Of a stretch of DNA of 64,000 bases, positions 44,952 to 53,758 are shown piece after piece; within the stretch, counting starts at the first letter, position 1; every line of letters starts with the position of its first letter. Source of the DNA: Aquimarina intermedia (GTDB taxonomy: Bacteria; Bacteroidota; Bacteroidia; Flavobacteriales; Flavobacteriaceae). The notes under the pieces are model-generated. The model was not told the origin of the DNA and made no database searches. It saw only the letters and a list, made by a program, of their open reading frames with translations. The DNA lies in the NCBI RefSeq assembly GCF_008124785.1, contig NZ_VNHU01000007.1, positions 124,001-188,000 on the forward strand. Direction: 5' to 3'. The translations under genes were made by a program, and so were the position numbers.

Positions 44952-45842
44952 ATGAAAAATATAGCAATTATAGGCGCAGGAACAATGGGTAACGGTATTG
45001 CACATACATTTGCTCAAACAGGTTTCAAGGTTAATTTAATCGACATATCTGATGCTGCATTGGAGCGCGGCATGTCGACTATCACTAAGAATCTTGACCG
45101 TATGGTAGCTAAAGAAAAAATTACTACCGCTGATAAAGATGCAACGCTTGCTAATATAACCACCATAACTTCTATAGAAGAAGGTGTAGAAAATGCAGAT
45201 TTGGTTGTTGAGGCAGCTACAGAGAATGTGGATCTTAAATTGAAAATCTTTAAAGATTTAGATACTACTTGTCCAGAAAAAACAATTCTGGCTACCAATA
45301 CTTCTTCAATTTCTATAACACAAATTGCAGCGGTTACAAATCGTCCCGAGCGTGTAATAGGAATGCATTTTATGAATCCTGTACCAATCATGAAATTAGT
45401 CGAAATTATACGAGGTTATAATACTACCGATGATGTCACAAACCAAATTATGGAGATGTCCAAAAAATTAGGTAAAATTCCGGTTGAGGTTAATGATTAC
45501 CCCGGTTTTGTTGCTAATCGAATTTTAATGCCTATGATTAATGAATCTATTGAAACATTATACAATGGTGTTGCTGGTGTTTCAGAAATTGATACAGTGA
45601 TGAAATTGGGTATGGCACATCCTATGGGACCATTACAATTGGCTGATTTTATAGGATTAGATGTTTGTTTATCTATTTTAGAAGTGATGTATAATGGATT
45701 TAAAAATCCTAAGTACGCTCCATGTCCTTTACTGGTAAATATGGTGCGTGCCGGTAAATTAGGGGTAAAAAGTGGTGAAGGTTTTTACAATTATGCTGAG
45801 AGTCGCAAAGCAGAGAAAGTTTCAGCACAATTTAGTTCTTAA
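44952..45842 (+). CDS. hbd: 3-hydroxybutyryl-CoA dehydrogenase
   Basis: A 296-residue enzyme with NAD motif IAIIGAGTMGNGIAHTFAQTGF, the catalytic His in GMHFMNPVPIMKLVEII and the Glu nearby, NDYPGFVANRILMPMINESI, and the substrate-binding HPMGPLQLADFIGLDVC. It interconverts acetoacetyl-CoA and 3-hydroxybutyryl-CoA. It is the middle of a tight gene run: Gfo/Idh 26 nt before, DUF1015 12 nt after. Confidence 0.94.
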   Translation: MKNIAIIGAGTMGNGIAHTFAQTGFKVNLIDISDAALERGMSTITKNLDRMVAKEKITTADKDATLANITTITSIEEGVENADLVVEAATENVDLKLKIFKDLDTTCPEKTILATNTSSISITQIAAVTNRPERVIGMHFMNPVPIMKLVEIIRGYNTTDDVTNQIMEMSKKLGKIPVEVNDYPGFVANRILMPMINESIETLYNGVAGVSEIDTVMKLGMAHPMGPLQLADFIGLDVCLSILEVMYNGFKNPKYAPCPLLVNMVRAGKLGVKSGEGFYNYAESRKAEKVSAQFSS

Positions 45843-45854
45843 AACAATTTTATA

Positions 45855-47096
45855 ATGGCAAAGGTACATCCATTCAAAGCAGTTCGCCCAACACGTGATA
45901 AAGTTAGTTTGATCGCTTCAAGATCTTATCAAAGCTACACGCCTGATGAGCGCGACTCACGAATGGATTACAATCCTTTCTCATTTTTACACATCATCAA
46001 TCCCGGTTACAAATACCACAAAGAGATTTCCGGAGAAGAACGCTATAAACTTGTACGGAACCGATATTTAGAGTTTAAAGAAGAACAGATTTTTCAAAAA
46101 GAAAGTACCCCCTGTTATTACGTGTACAAAATTGTAAATCGTGAACAACGCTCTTTTTGTGGTATTATCGCAGCTACAAGTGCTGAAGATTACGAACAAA
46201 ATGTAATTAAAAAACATGAAGACACGCTACAGGAAAGGGAGCATACTTTTAAAGAGTATTTAAAGACAGTAGGCTTTAATGCCGAACCCGTCTTACTTAC
46301 GTATCCGGATAATGATGAAATCAGCAATATCATTTTTGAGGTGATTCAGGAGCGTGCCGAATACGAGTTTACAACAACATACAGAGACACGCATTTCTTA
46401 TGGGTAATTGACAGTAAAAAACTGATAAAACGTCTAAAAGAAGCTTTTGCCACTATTGATGCAGTCTATATTGCAGATGGCCACCATCGATCCTCTTCTT
46501 CACATCTTTTAACCGAGGATATGAAAAAAGAAAATCCGGAACATAAAGGTACCGAAACTTATAACTTTTTTATGAGTTATTTAATTCCTGAATCACATCT
46601 TAAAATTTTTGAATTTAATCGTCTTGTCAAAGGACTGAATGGTTTGAGCAAAGAAGAGTTCTTGATAAAATTGGATGAGTGGTATCGGATAGAAAACAGA
46701 GGTATTGACATTTATAAACCCTCCAAAAAACATCATTTCAGTATGTATCTGGATGGTGAATTCTATTCCCTTTATCTAAGAAAGACCAAGTATGAATTTA
46801 CAGATGCCCTTGCTGAACTCGATGCTCAAATTTTATTTAAAACTATTTTAGATCCTATCTTAAATATAAAAGATCTGCGTACTGACAATCGTATTGAATA
46901 TTCACATGGAAAAAAAGGCTTTGTGTACGTAAAGAGTAAAGTAGATTGTGGAGATTTTACTGTTGGTTTTGGTTTATTTCCAGCGACAGTCGATCAAATG
47001 AAAAATATTGCCGATCAAGGTTTGACTATGCCTCCAAAAAGCACCTATATAGAACCGAAATTACGTAGTGGAGTAACTATATATGAATATGAGTAG
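45855..47096 (+). CDS. DUF1015 family protein
   Basis: A 413-residue protein with the family marks KVHPFKAVRPTRDKVSLIAS at the start and VYIADGHHRSSSSHLLTEDM in the middle. The His-His and Asp cluster may bind a metal, but the function is not known. Usual length. It starts 12 nt after hbd and ends ~60 nt before the yggS promoter box. Confidence 0.9.
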   Translation: MAKVHPFKAVRPTRDKVSLIASRSYQSYTPDERDSRMDYNPFSFLHIINPGYKYHKEISGEERYKLVRNRYLEFKEEQIFQKESTPCYYVYKIVNREQRSFCGIIAATSAEDYEQNVIKKHEDTLQEREHTFKEYLKTVGFNAEPVLLTYPDNDEISNIIFEVIQERAEYEFTTTYRDTHFLWVIDSKKLIKRLKEAFATIDAVYIADGHHRSSSSHLLTEDMKKENPEHKGTETYNFFMSYLIPESHLKIFEFNRLVKGLNGLSKEEFLIKLDEWYRIENRGIDIYKPSKKHHFSMYLDGEFYSLYLRKTKYEFTDALAELDAQILFKTILDPILNIKDLRTDNRIEYSHGKKGFVYVKSKVDCGDFTVGFGLFPATVDQMKNIADQGLTMPPKSTYIEPKLRSGVTIYEYE

Positions 47097-47153
47097 TAAA
47101 CCTAGCAATAGTTATTGATCTCTCTATATAATACGCTATATCTTGAAAAAAGG

Positions 47154-47161
47154 TATCTTTG
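47154..47161 (+). promoter_or_regulatory. -7 box for yggS, close to its start codon
   Basis: TATCTTTG matches TAnnTTTG and ends only 6 nt before the ATG at 47168. Transcription from it would begin at or next to that ATG. Confidence 0.55.
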
Positions 47162-47167
47162 CAGCTT

Positions 47168-47830
47168 ATGAGTAGTATTCAAAATAAATTACATGAAATA
47201 AAAAACAGCTTGCCCGAATCTATTACCTTGGTGGCTGTATCCAAAACAAAGCCTATTGCTGATTTAATGGAAGCGTATACCACTGGGCAACGTGTTTTTG
47301 GAGAGAATAAAATTCAAGAAATGACGGATAAATGGGAGGCAATGCCCAAGGATATCCAATGGCATATGATTGGTCATGTACAAACCAATAAGGTAAAGTA
47401 TATGGCTCCTTATGTAAGCTTAATACACGCCGTTGACAGCATCAAATTACTAAAAGAGATCAACAAACAAGCTATAAAAAATAACCGAACAATAAATTGC
47501 CTTCTCCAGATCAAAATTGCCGAAGAAGATTCAAAGTTTGGACTAGACAAAGATCGTGCTATTGAATTACTAAATTCTGACACCTTCAAAGCTTTTAAAA
47601 ATGTCAAGGTAATTGGTCTGATGGGTATGGCAACAAATACTGATAACCAAAAACAGATTGCTACCGAGTTTGACTTTATTCACACCTTTTATCAGGACTT
47701 AACAAAAGTATATCCGGAGTTTACAACTTTATCTATTGGGATGAGCGGAGATTATCCTCTTGCCGTTGAACGTGGCAGTACTATGGTGCGAGTGGGAAGT
47801 AAAATTTTTGGAGAACGAATTTACAAGTAA
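47168..47830 (+). CDS. yggS: PLP homeostasis protein (YggS family)
   Basis: A 220-residue alanine racemase-like barrel. The ATG at 47168 gives the usual MSSIQNKLHEIKNSLPE start; a TTG three codons upstream lies within the promoter box. Marks: the PLP lysine in LVAVSKTKPIADLMEAY, RVFGENKIQEMTDKW, WHMIGHVQTNKVKY, GLMGMATNT and LSIGMSGDYPLAVERGSTMVRVGSKIFGER (in part). It binds PLP and controls its supply rather than catalysing a reaction. Confidence 0.94.
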   Translation: MSSIQNKLHEIKNSLPESITLVAVSKTKPIADLMEAYTTGQRVFGENKIQEMTDKWEAMPKDIQWHMIGHVQTNKVKYMAPYVSLIHAVDSIKLLKEINKQAIKNNRTINCLLQIKIAEEDSKFGLDKDRAIELLNSDTFKAFKNVKVIGLMGMATNTDNQKQIATEFDFIHTFYQDLTKVYPEFTTLSIGMSGDYPLAVERGSTMVRVGSKIFGERIYK

Positions 47831-47887
47831 TTTAAAACTTATTTACCAGGAGTGTAAAACAAGGTCTAAAACTCCGTTATCAATTTT

Positions 47888-49261
47888 ATGTACGCAATAT
47901 TAGATATAGAAACTACGGGAGGAAAGTATAATGAAGAAGGAATTACTGAAATTGCTATCTACAAATTTGATGGTCAGGAAGTAGTTGATCAATTTATCAC
48001 ATTAATAAATCCCGAAAAGCCCATACAACCATTTGTAGTTAACTTAACCGGGATTAATAATAATATGCTTCGTAATGCTCCTAAGTTCTATGAGATCGCT
48101 AAACGCATTGTAGAAATAACTCAAGATTGTATTCTTGTGGCACACAACGCGAGTTTTGATTATAGGATTTTGCGAACTGAGTTTAGTAGACTAGGGTTTG
48201 AATATGAACGTCAATCGTTGTGCACCGTCGAATTGAGTCAAGAGCTTATTCCGAATCAACCTTCCTATAGTTTAGGAAAATTAGTGCGAAGCCTGGGTAT
48301 CCCCCTATCCGACCGTCACCGCGCCAATGGAGATGCTTTAGCTACAATAAAGCTATTCAAGCTACTGCTAGCTAAGGACACAAAGAAAACCATTATAACC
48401 CAATCAGTTCGCACTGAAACTAAAAAACAGGTTAACGGTAAGCTTTTAAAAATTTTGGACGATATTCCGGCAGTAACGGGCGTGTACTATATACACAATG
48501 CAGCAGGAACAATCATTTATATTGGTAAAAGTAAAAATATTAAAAACAGACTCAATCAGCATTTTACCAGTGAAAACAAAAAGTCTAGAAAAATTCAGGA
48601 AGAAGTTGATCGTGTAACTTTTGAAACTACAGGTAGTGAATTGGTTGCTTTGCTAAAAGAAGCACAAGAAATTAGAGTCAATAAGCCGGCTTACAATAGA
48701 ACATCTCGTAAAGCAAAATTTGATTATGGACTGTATCAAAGTCTTGATCATAATGGTTACATGAACCTGCAAGTCCATAAATTACTGAAAGACGTCGCAC
48801 CAATAACGACTTTCACCAATAGGCAACAGGCAAAATCCTATATGCACCGTTGGACCGATGAGTTTAATTTATGTCAGCGATACATGGGTTTAGATTCAGG
48901 AAATGGCGAGTGTTCTGGAACACATACTGATAAGTGTCAAAAGGCTTGTACATGCCAAGAAACTGCAGAATCTTATAATCGAAGAGTTCAACAATTGATT
49001 GAGCGTAACTCGTTTGCAATAAATGATATGATTATTATTGATCGAGGACGTGCAATTGACGAACAAAGCGCAATTTTAATAGAAGCAGGAGAGTTTAAGG
49101 GTATCGGCTTTTTTAATTTAAACTATCAAATCCAAAAAATTGATATCTTAAAAACTATTATCACCCCAATGCAACACGATGCAGACATCCAGCATATCAT
49201 ACAAAGCTATACAAGAAAACATAAACGTTTAAAAATTATAAAACCAACTTATAATGACTAA
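47888..49261 (+). CDS. DEDDh exonuclease fused to a GIY-YIG (UvrC-like) nuclease
   Basis: A 457-residue fusion. Residues 1-160: epsilon-type exonuclease with AILDIETTGGKYNEEGITEIA (Asp, Glu), VAHNASFDYRIL (Asp) and DRHRANGDALATIKL (His, Asp). Residues ~195-275: GIY-YIG domain with GVYYIHNAAGTIIYIGKSKN and NRLNQHF. Residues ~325-375: a Cys cluster CQRYMG, ECSGTHTDKCQKACTCQE that resembles the Cys region of UvrC, reported to hold an Fe-S cluster. The same order occurs in mycobacterial and other bacterial DnaQ/Cho-like proteins, by memory. A DNA-repair nuclease is likely. It overlaps the next gene by 8 nt. Confidence 0.88.
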   Translation: MYAILDIETTGGKYNEEGITEIAIYKFDGQEVVDQFITLINPEKPIQPFVVNLTGINNNMLRNAPKFYEIAKRIVEITQDCILVAHNASFDYRILRTEFSRLGFEYERQSLCTVELSQELIPNQPSYSLGKLVRSLGIPLSDRHRANGDALATIKLFKLLLAKDTKKTIITQSVRTETKKQVNGKLLKILDDIPAVTGVYYIHNAAGTIIYIGKSKNIKNRLNQHFTSENKKSRKIQEEVDRVTFETTGSELVALLKEAQEIRVNKPAYNRTSRKAKFDYGLYQSLDHNGYMNLQVHKLLKDVAPITTFTNRQQAKSYMHRWTDEFNLCQRYMGLDSGNGECSGTHTDKCQKACTCQETAESYNRRVQQLIERNSFAINDMIIIDRGRAIDEQSAILIEAGEFKGIGFFNLNYQIQKIDILKTIITPMQHDADIQHIIQSYTRKHKRLKIIKPTYND

Positions 49262-51224
49262 AATTACTCATATCTTATTATTTTTCCTTTTAAGTTCATC
49301 ACTTTTTTCCCAAGAAACATATAATTATAGAAATATCCTTGTTAGTAATTCTGATTTGAACAATACTTCATATGATAAAGATAGTACCGCAAATGCATTT
49401 TTCATCTATGAAAAAGGATATAGTCGGATACAAAATGGTAATAAATACAACTTACTAACAGACTACGAGGCTAAAATAAAAATTTTGAATGAGCAAGGAT
49501 TTGAGCATTCTACCGTAGAATTTGTTTTGTATCGAAACAAGGCAAGAAAAGAACGTTACAGAAATTTAGAAGCCTTCACACATAACATTGATGATGGAAA
49601 AATAACCAAAATCAGTATCCAGAAAGATCAAATTTTCGAAGAAATTTATAACGAAAATTATACTGTTGTTAAATTCACTTTTCCGCAGGTGCAGCCTGGT
49701 TCTGTACTAACTTATAAATACCAAATTGAATCTCCATTCATATTTAATTTTAATGGCTGGGACTTTCAAAATTCTCTTCCAAAAATGTACAGTGAGTACG
49801 TATCGGATCTTCCTGGAAATTACCATTATAACATAGGTTTAGTTGGAACTTTAAAATTAGAAACTAACAAATCGTCCATCATAAAAAATTGTCTCGAAGT
49901 TGGCATGGGAGGGGCTTCCGACTGTGTTCACAATACCTATGTTATGAAAGATATCCCAGCTTTTAAGACTGAGAAATATATGACTGCCAAAAAAAATTAT
50001 TTCTCTCGTATCAAATATGAACTAAAAGTGTTCAAAGGTTTTGATGGAAGCGTTAAGAAGTATAGTGAAACATGGAAAAATGTTGACAGGCAATTACAAA
50101 AAGAACGAACAATAGGCCTTCAACTAAAGAAAGTAAAATCAACAAAGGATATTTTCCCAGATTCGCTACAGGTACTTCCTAATACTCTATCAAAAGCTAA
50201 AAAACTATATACCTATTTCACAGAAAACTACGTATGGAACAATAAATATGAAATTTTCAGATATGGTGATATACAAGATGTTTTGAAAACTAAAACTGGA
50301 AACGTTGCTGGAATTAATATTCTACTTCATAACGCCCTAAAACAACAAGGCTTTAAAGTCAATTCTATTCTATTGTCAACTAGAGAAAATGGCTATGCAA
50401 CAAAAAATTATCCAATATTAACTGATTTCAACTATATAATCGTACAGATATCAATTAACGGTAAGAAATATTTATTAGATGGAACAGAAAAAGCTCTAAC
50501 CTTTGGAGAAATCCCATATAGATGTTTGAATCAATACGGAAGGCTTTTAGATTTTAAAAATGGTAGTTCATGGGTGGATTTAAAACCTACTCAACGATCT
50601 CTTCACTTCTTCAAAGAAGAAATCAAACTAGACAAGGAGCTCAACTTAATGGGGGTTGCCAAATATACCTACCTAGGGTACCCCGGCTTTTATAAAAGAA
50701 AAAAAATAGACCAAATTGGCAAAGATGCGTTTATAGAACAAATAAAATCTCGCAATGTTGATTTAACTATACATGATCTTAAATTATATAATAGAAAAAA
50801 TTCAGACAAGCCCTTTGAAGAAGAGTTTTCATTTAATAGGTTAGCAGAAGAAATAGATGGCCTAATTTATGTAAGACCATTTACAAAGCCTTTTTTTAAA
50901 GAAAATCCTTTCAAGCTAACTGAAAGAAGTTTCCCTGTAGATTTCGGATTTAAGGACACCTACACATATTCTATATCCCTTGAAATTCCAGACAAATATA
51001 ATTTTATTGACACGCCCAAAAATTCATACTATTCCATTCCAAATAATTTGGGAAAAGTCGGGGTAAGTTATAACCAGAACGGCCAACAGCTTTTAATCAC
51101 TTATAGAATTAATTTTAATTCTTCATATTACCCTACAGAATATTACCCTATACTTAAAAAGTTTTTTGAATTAGTCGTTAATATAGAAAATAACACTTTC
51201 ATTACGATTAGTAAAGAAAGTTAA
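49254..51224 (+). CDS. Secreted DUF3857/transglutaminase-like protein
   Basis: A 656-residue protein with a signal peptide (ILLFFLLSSSLFSQ). Residues ~55-220 match the DUF3857 beta-sandwich (YEAKIKILNEQGFEHSTVEF; QVQPGSVLTYKYQIESPF). Residues ~300-400 resemble a transglutaminase core (NTLSKAKKLYTYFTENYVWN), but the catalytic Cys position reads GNVAGINILLHNALKQQGF, with no Cys, so it is probably inactive. Base composition is somewhat more A-rich than its neighbours. Common in Bacteroidota, role unknown. Overlaps the preceding gene by 8 nt. Confidence 0.8.
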   Translation: MTKITHILLFFLLSSSLFSQETYNYRNILVSNSDLNNTSYDKDSTANAFFIYEKGYSRIQNGNKYNLLTDYEAKIKILNEQGFEHSTVEFVLYRNKARKERYRNLEAFTHNIDDGKITKISIQKDQIFEEIYNENYTVVKFTFPQVQPGSVLTYKYQIESPFIFNFNGWDFQNSLPKMYSEYVSDLPGNYHYNIGLVGTLKLETNKSSIIKNCLEVGMGGASDCVHNTYVMKDIPAFKTEKYMTAKKNYFSRIKYELKVFKGFDGSVKKYSETWKNVDRQLQKERTIGLQLKKVKSTKDIFPDSLQVLPNTLSKAKKLYTYFTENYVWNNKYEIFRYGDIQDVLKTKTGNVAGINILLHNALKQQGFKVNSILLSTRENGYATKNYPILTDFNYIIVQISINGKKYLLDGTEKALTFGEIPYRCLNQYGRLLDFKNGSSWVDLKPTQRSLHFFKEEIKLDKELNLMGVAKYTYLGYPGFYKRKKIDQIGKDAFIEQIKSRNVDLTIHDLKLYNRKNSDKPFEEEFSFNRLAEEIDGLIYVRPFTKPFFKENPFKLTERSFPVDFGFKDTYTYSISLEIPDKYNFIDTPKNSYYSIPNNLGKVGVSYNQNGQQLLITYRINFNSSYYPTEYYPILKKFFELVVNIENNTFITISKES

Positions 51225-51253
51225 TTTTATTTACTTTTATTTAAAACTAAGCC

Positions 51254-52087
51254 TTGACTGAAAACATCAAAAAAAACTGGAGAGAGAAAATTCATGAAAT
51301 AATTTATGAAGCAGATACTCCTGCAGGTAAATTGTTTGATGTTGTCTTACTAATCTTAATTATTCTGAGCATCATTTTTGTAATGATGGAAAGTGTCAAA
51401 GGTTTGTCTGAAAAAATGTACGATTTTCTGTTGTACGCAGAATGGATCATTACAATTTTCTTTACTATTGAGTATATAGCCCGAGTAATCTCTATTAAAA
51501 AAGCAACATCTTATATATTCAGCTTTTACGGTATCATTGATCTTTTATCGACCATTCCGCTATATTTATCTTTTTTCATACTTGGGTCTAATGCGTTGCT
51601 AACGGTTCGTGCACTACGTTTACTAAGAGTTTTTCGAATATTAAAAATTACGAGATATATCGGAGAAGCTAATAAACTGACCAGAGCATTAAAAGATAGT
51701 CGACCTAAAATTTTAGTTTTCCTATTTGCAGTCTTGGTACTTTGTATCATAATGGGAACCCTCATGTATATCGTAGAAGGAGAAGAAAGCGGATTTAAAA
51801 ATATCCCTGTGAGTGTATATTGGTGTATTGTAACCCTTACCACCGTTGGTTTTGGGGATATCGCTCCTGTCACCCCACTCGGACAGCTGATAGCTGCAAT
51901 CATTATGATCATGGGTTATGGTATTATTGCTGTGCCTACAGGTATTGTTAGTGCAGAATATGCCGCAAATAAAAAAACTATTCCTCTGCGCAACAACACA
52001 CAGGTTTGCTCAAACTGTAATGAAGATAAGCATCAAAATGATGCAAAATATTGTCATAACTGCGGATACACACTTTTTAATGAATAA
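51254..52087 (+). CDS. Voltage-gated-type potassium channel with C-terminal zinc ribbon
   Basis: A 277-residue channel with six membrane segments. The S4-like helix has spaced Arg/Lys (VRALRLLRVFRILKITRYIG), and the selectivity filter is TLTTVGFGDIAPV. After S6 (ending VSAEYAANK) comes a short tail with a zinc ribbon, CSNCNEDKHQNDAKYCHNCG. The start is a TTG at 51254 (TTGACTGAAAAC), as no in-frame ATG lies before the first membrane segment. Its end overlaps the miaA start by 8 nt, so translation may be coupled. Confidence 0.9.
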   Translation: MTENIKKNWREKIHEIIYEADTPAGKLFDVVLLILIILSIIFVMMESVKGLSEKMYDFLLYAEWIITIFFTIEYIARVISIKKATSYIFSFYGIIDLLSTIPLYLSFFILGSNALLTVRALRLLRVFRILKITRYIGEANKLTRALKDSRPKILVFLFAVLVLCIIMGTLMYIVEGEESGFKNIPVSVYWCIVTLTTVGFGDIAPVTPLGQLIAAIIMIMGYGIIAVPTGIVSAEYAANKKTIPLRNNTQVCSNCNEDKHQNDAKYCHNCGYTLFNE

Positions 52088-52985
52088 AAATTTAATAGTC
52101 GTAACCGGAACAACTGCTATTGGCAAGACAAGTTTAGCTATCGCTATCGCAAAGCATCTAAAGTGCGAGATTATCTCTGCAGATAGTCGACAATTCTTTA
52201 AAGAAATGAATATAGGTACCGCTGTACCTTCTCCAGAAGAATTAGCCGCTATTCCTCATCATTTTATTCAACATCGCAGCATACACGAACCTTATAGCGT
52301 GGGAGATTTTGAAAAAGATGCGATGCAATTAATTACTTCCCTTTTCCAAGCAAATAAAAATATAGTTCTGGTCGGTGGTTCCGGCTTGTATATTAATGCA
52401 ATTGTCAATGGGTTGGATGAATTTCCGGAAGTTGATGAAACTACTAAATCTCAAATTCAGCAGCTCTATAATGAAAAAGGAATAACAGCCTTACAGGAGC
52501 AATTAAAACTTCTTGATCCGATGTATTATAATAAAGTGGATCTTCTTAACACACATCGTGTCATGCGTGCTGTAGAAGTAAGCTTAAGTAGTGGTCAACC
52601 CTATTCTTCTTTTTTAACCAAAAACAAAAAAACCAGACCTTTTAAGTGCATTAAAATTGGTCTCACCGCCGAAAGATCTATTATTTACGATAGAATCAAC
52701 TATCGCGTAGATCAAATGGTGAACGAAGGTCTTGTGACCGAAGTTTCGACTTTATATGAGTATAGAAATTTAAATGCACTAAATACAGTGGGCTACAAAG
52801 AACTGTTCTCATATCTAGACAAAAAATGGGAACTAGACTTTGCTATTAGTGAGATCAAAAAAAATACACGTAGATTTGCAAAAAGACAGCTCACGTGGTT
52901 TAAAAAAGATAAAGAAATAACATGGTTTGATATCGACACGAATCGTGAAGAAATTTTATCCTTCATTGAAAAAAACTCGTTGTAG
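52080..52985 (+). CDS. miaA: tRNA dimethylallyltransferase MiaA
   Basis: A 301-residue enzyme. The ATG at 52080 gives MNKNLIVVTGTTAIGKTSLA; longer reading of the frame lies inside the channel gene and is not family-like. Marks: P-loop GTTAIGKT (where most have GPTASGKT), EIISADSRQFFKEMNIGT, LVGGSGLYINAIVNGL, LNTHRVMRAVEV and the region TRRFAKRQLTWFKKDKEITWF. It adds a dimethylallyl group to A37 of tRNAs reading codons that begin with U. Confidence 0.96.
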   Translation: MNKNLIVVTGTTAIGKTSLAIAIAKHLKCEIISADSRQFFKEMNIGTAVPSPEELAAIPHHFIQHRSIHEPYSVGDFEKDAMQLITSLFQANKNIVLVGGSGLYINAIVNGLDEFPEVDETTKSQIQQLYNEKGITALQEQLKLLDPMYYNKVDLLNTHRVMRAVEVSLSSGQPYSSFLTKNKKTRPFKCIKIGLTAERSIIYDRINYRVDQMVNEGLVTEVSTLYEYRNLNALNTVGYKELFSYLDKKWELDFAISEIKKNTRRFAKRQLTWFKKDKEITWFDIDTNREEILSFIEKNSL

Positions 52986-53009
52986 ATTATTCGTTACAAC
53001 AACGAGTTT
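52973..53009 (-). terminator. Terminator of the response regulator gene, overlapping the miaA stop
   Basis: AAACTCGTTGT (52973-52983) pairs with ACAACGAGTTT (52999-53009). On the minus strand the stem is followed by a T-tract (complement of the A-run at 52969-52975), so it should end transcription from the rprXY-type genes. Its far arm includes the last codons and part of the stop of miaA. On the plus strand the T-tract is weak. Confidence 0.7.
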
Positions 53010-53040
53010 CTTCCTCAAAAGATTACCGTTAAAACTTTTC

Positions 53041-53754
53041 TTAGGCTTCCTCGTTTCTTACAACAAGTCTGAACCCTTCTCCGTGGATGTTAAGAATCTC
53101 CACATTGTCATCTTTTTTAAGGTATTTTCTCAATTTTGCGATATATACATCCATACTTCTGGAAGTAAAATAGTTATCATCTCGCCAGATCTTTGTCAAT
53201 GCTAATTCTCTTGGCATTAAATCATTAAGATGTAAAGCCAGTAGACGTAAAAGCTCATTCTCTTTAGGTGATAATTTGATCGCCTCTTCATCCTTATAGG
53301 TCAAAAATCTAAGTTTAGAATTTAAGTGAAACCCTCCAACATTAAATTCAAACTGCTTACTGTCAGCAATTGATTCAGTGCTTTTGCGCTGCATGATTGC
53401 TTGAATTTTCATCAATAAAACTTCACTGTCGAACGGTTTGTTCAAATAGTCATCTGCTCCTACTTTATATCCTTTAAGAACATCCTCTTTCATTGCCTTT
53501 GCAGTCAAGAAGATGATAGGAATCTCTTCATTTTTATCTCTGATTTCTTTAGCTAGAGTAAATCCATCCTTGTAAGGCATCATAACATCGAGAATACACA
53601 TGTCATAATCGTCCTTTTTGAATTTTTCGAAGCCTTCCATACCATTCTTGGCATGAACCACATCATAATCGTTCATAATAAGATAGTCCTTTAACACTGT
53701 TCCAAAGTTTGGATCATCCTCTACAAGTAAAATCTTTTTGTTCTCTGTTTCCAT
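53041..53754 (-). CDS. rprY: OmpR-family response regulator (RprY-like)
   Basis: A 237-residue regulator: receiver domain with the acidic pair in KILLVEDDPNFGTVL, phospho-acceptor Asp in MCILDVMMPYKDGFTLA (~53), and Lys in NKPFDSEVLLMKI; then an OmpR-type winged helix (LSPKENELLRLLALHLNDL and SRSMDVYIAKLRKYLKKD). It starts 4 nt after the sensor kinase stop. It resembles Bacteroides RprY, which regulates oxidative-stress and other genes; the symbol rests on family resemblance. Confidence 0.88.
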   Translation of the reverse strand: METENKKILLVEDDPNFGTVLKDYLIMNDYDVVHAKNGMEGFEKFKKDDYDMCILDVMMPYKDGFTLAKEIRDKNEEIPIIFLTAKAMKEDVLKGYKVGADDYLNKPFDSEVLLMKIQAIMQRKSTESIADSKQFEFNVGGFHLNSKLRFLTYKDEEAIKLSPKENELLRLLALHLNDLMPRELALTKIWRDDNYFTSRSMDVYIAKLRKYLKKDDNVEILNIHGEGFRLVVRNEEA

Positions 53755-53758
53755 ATTT

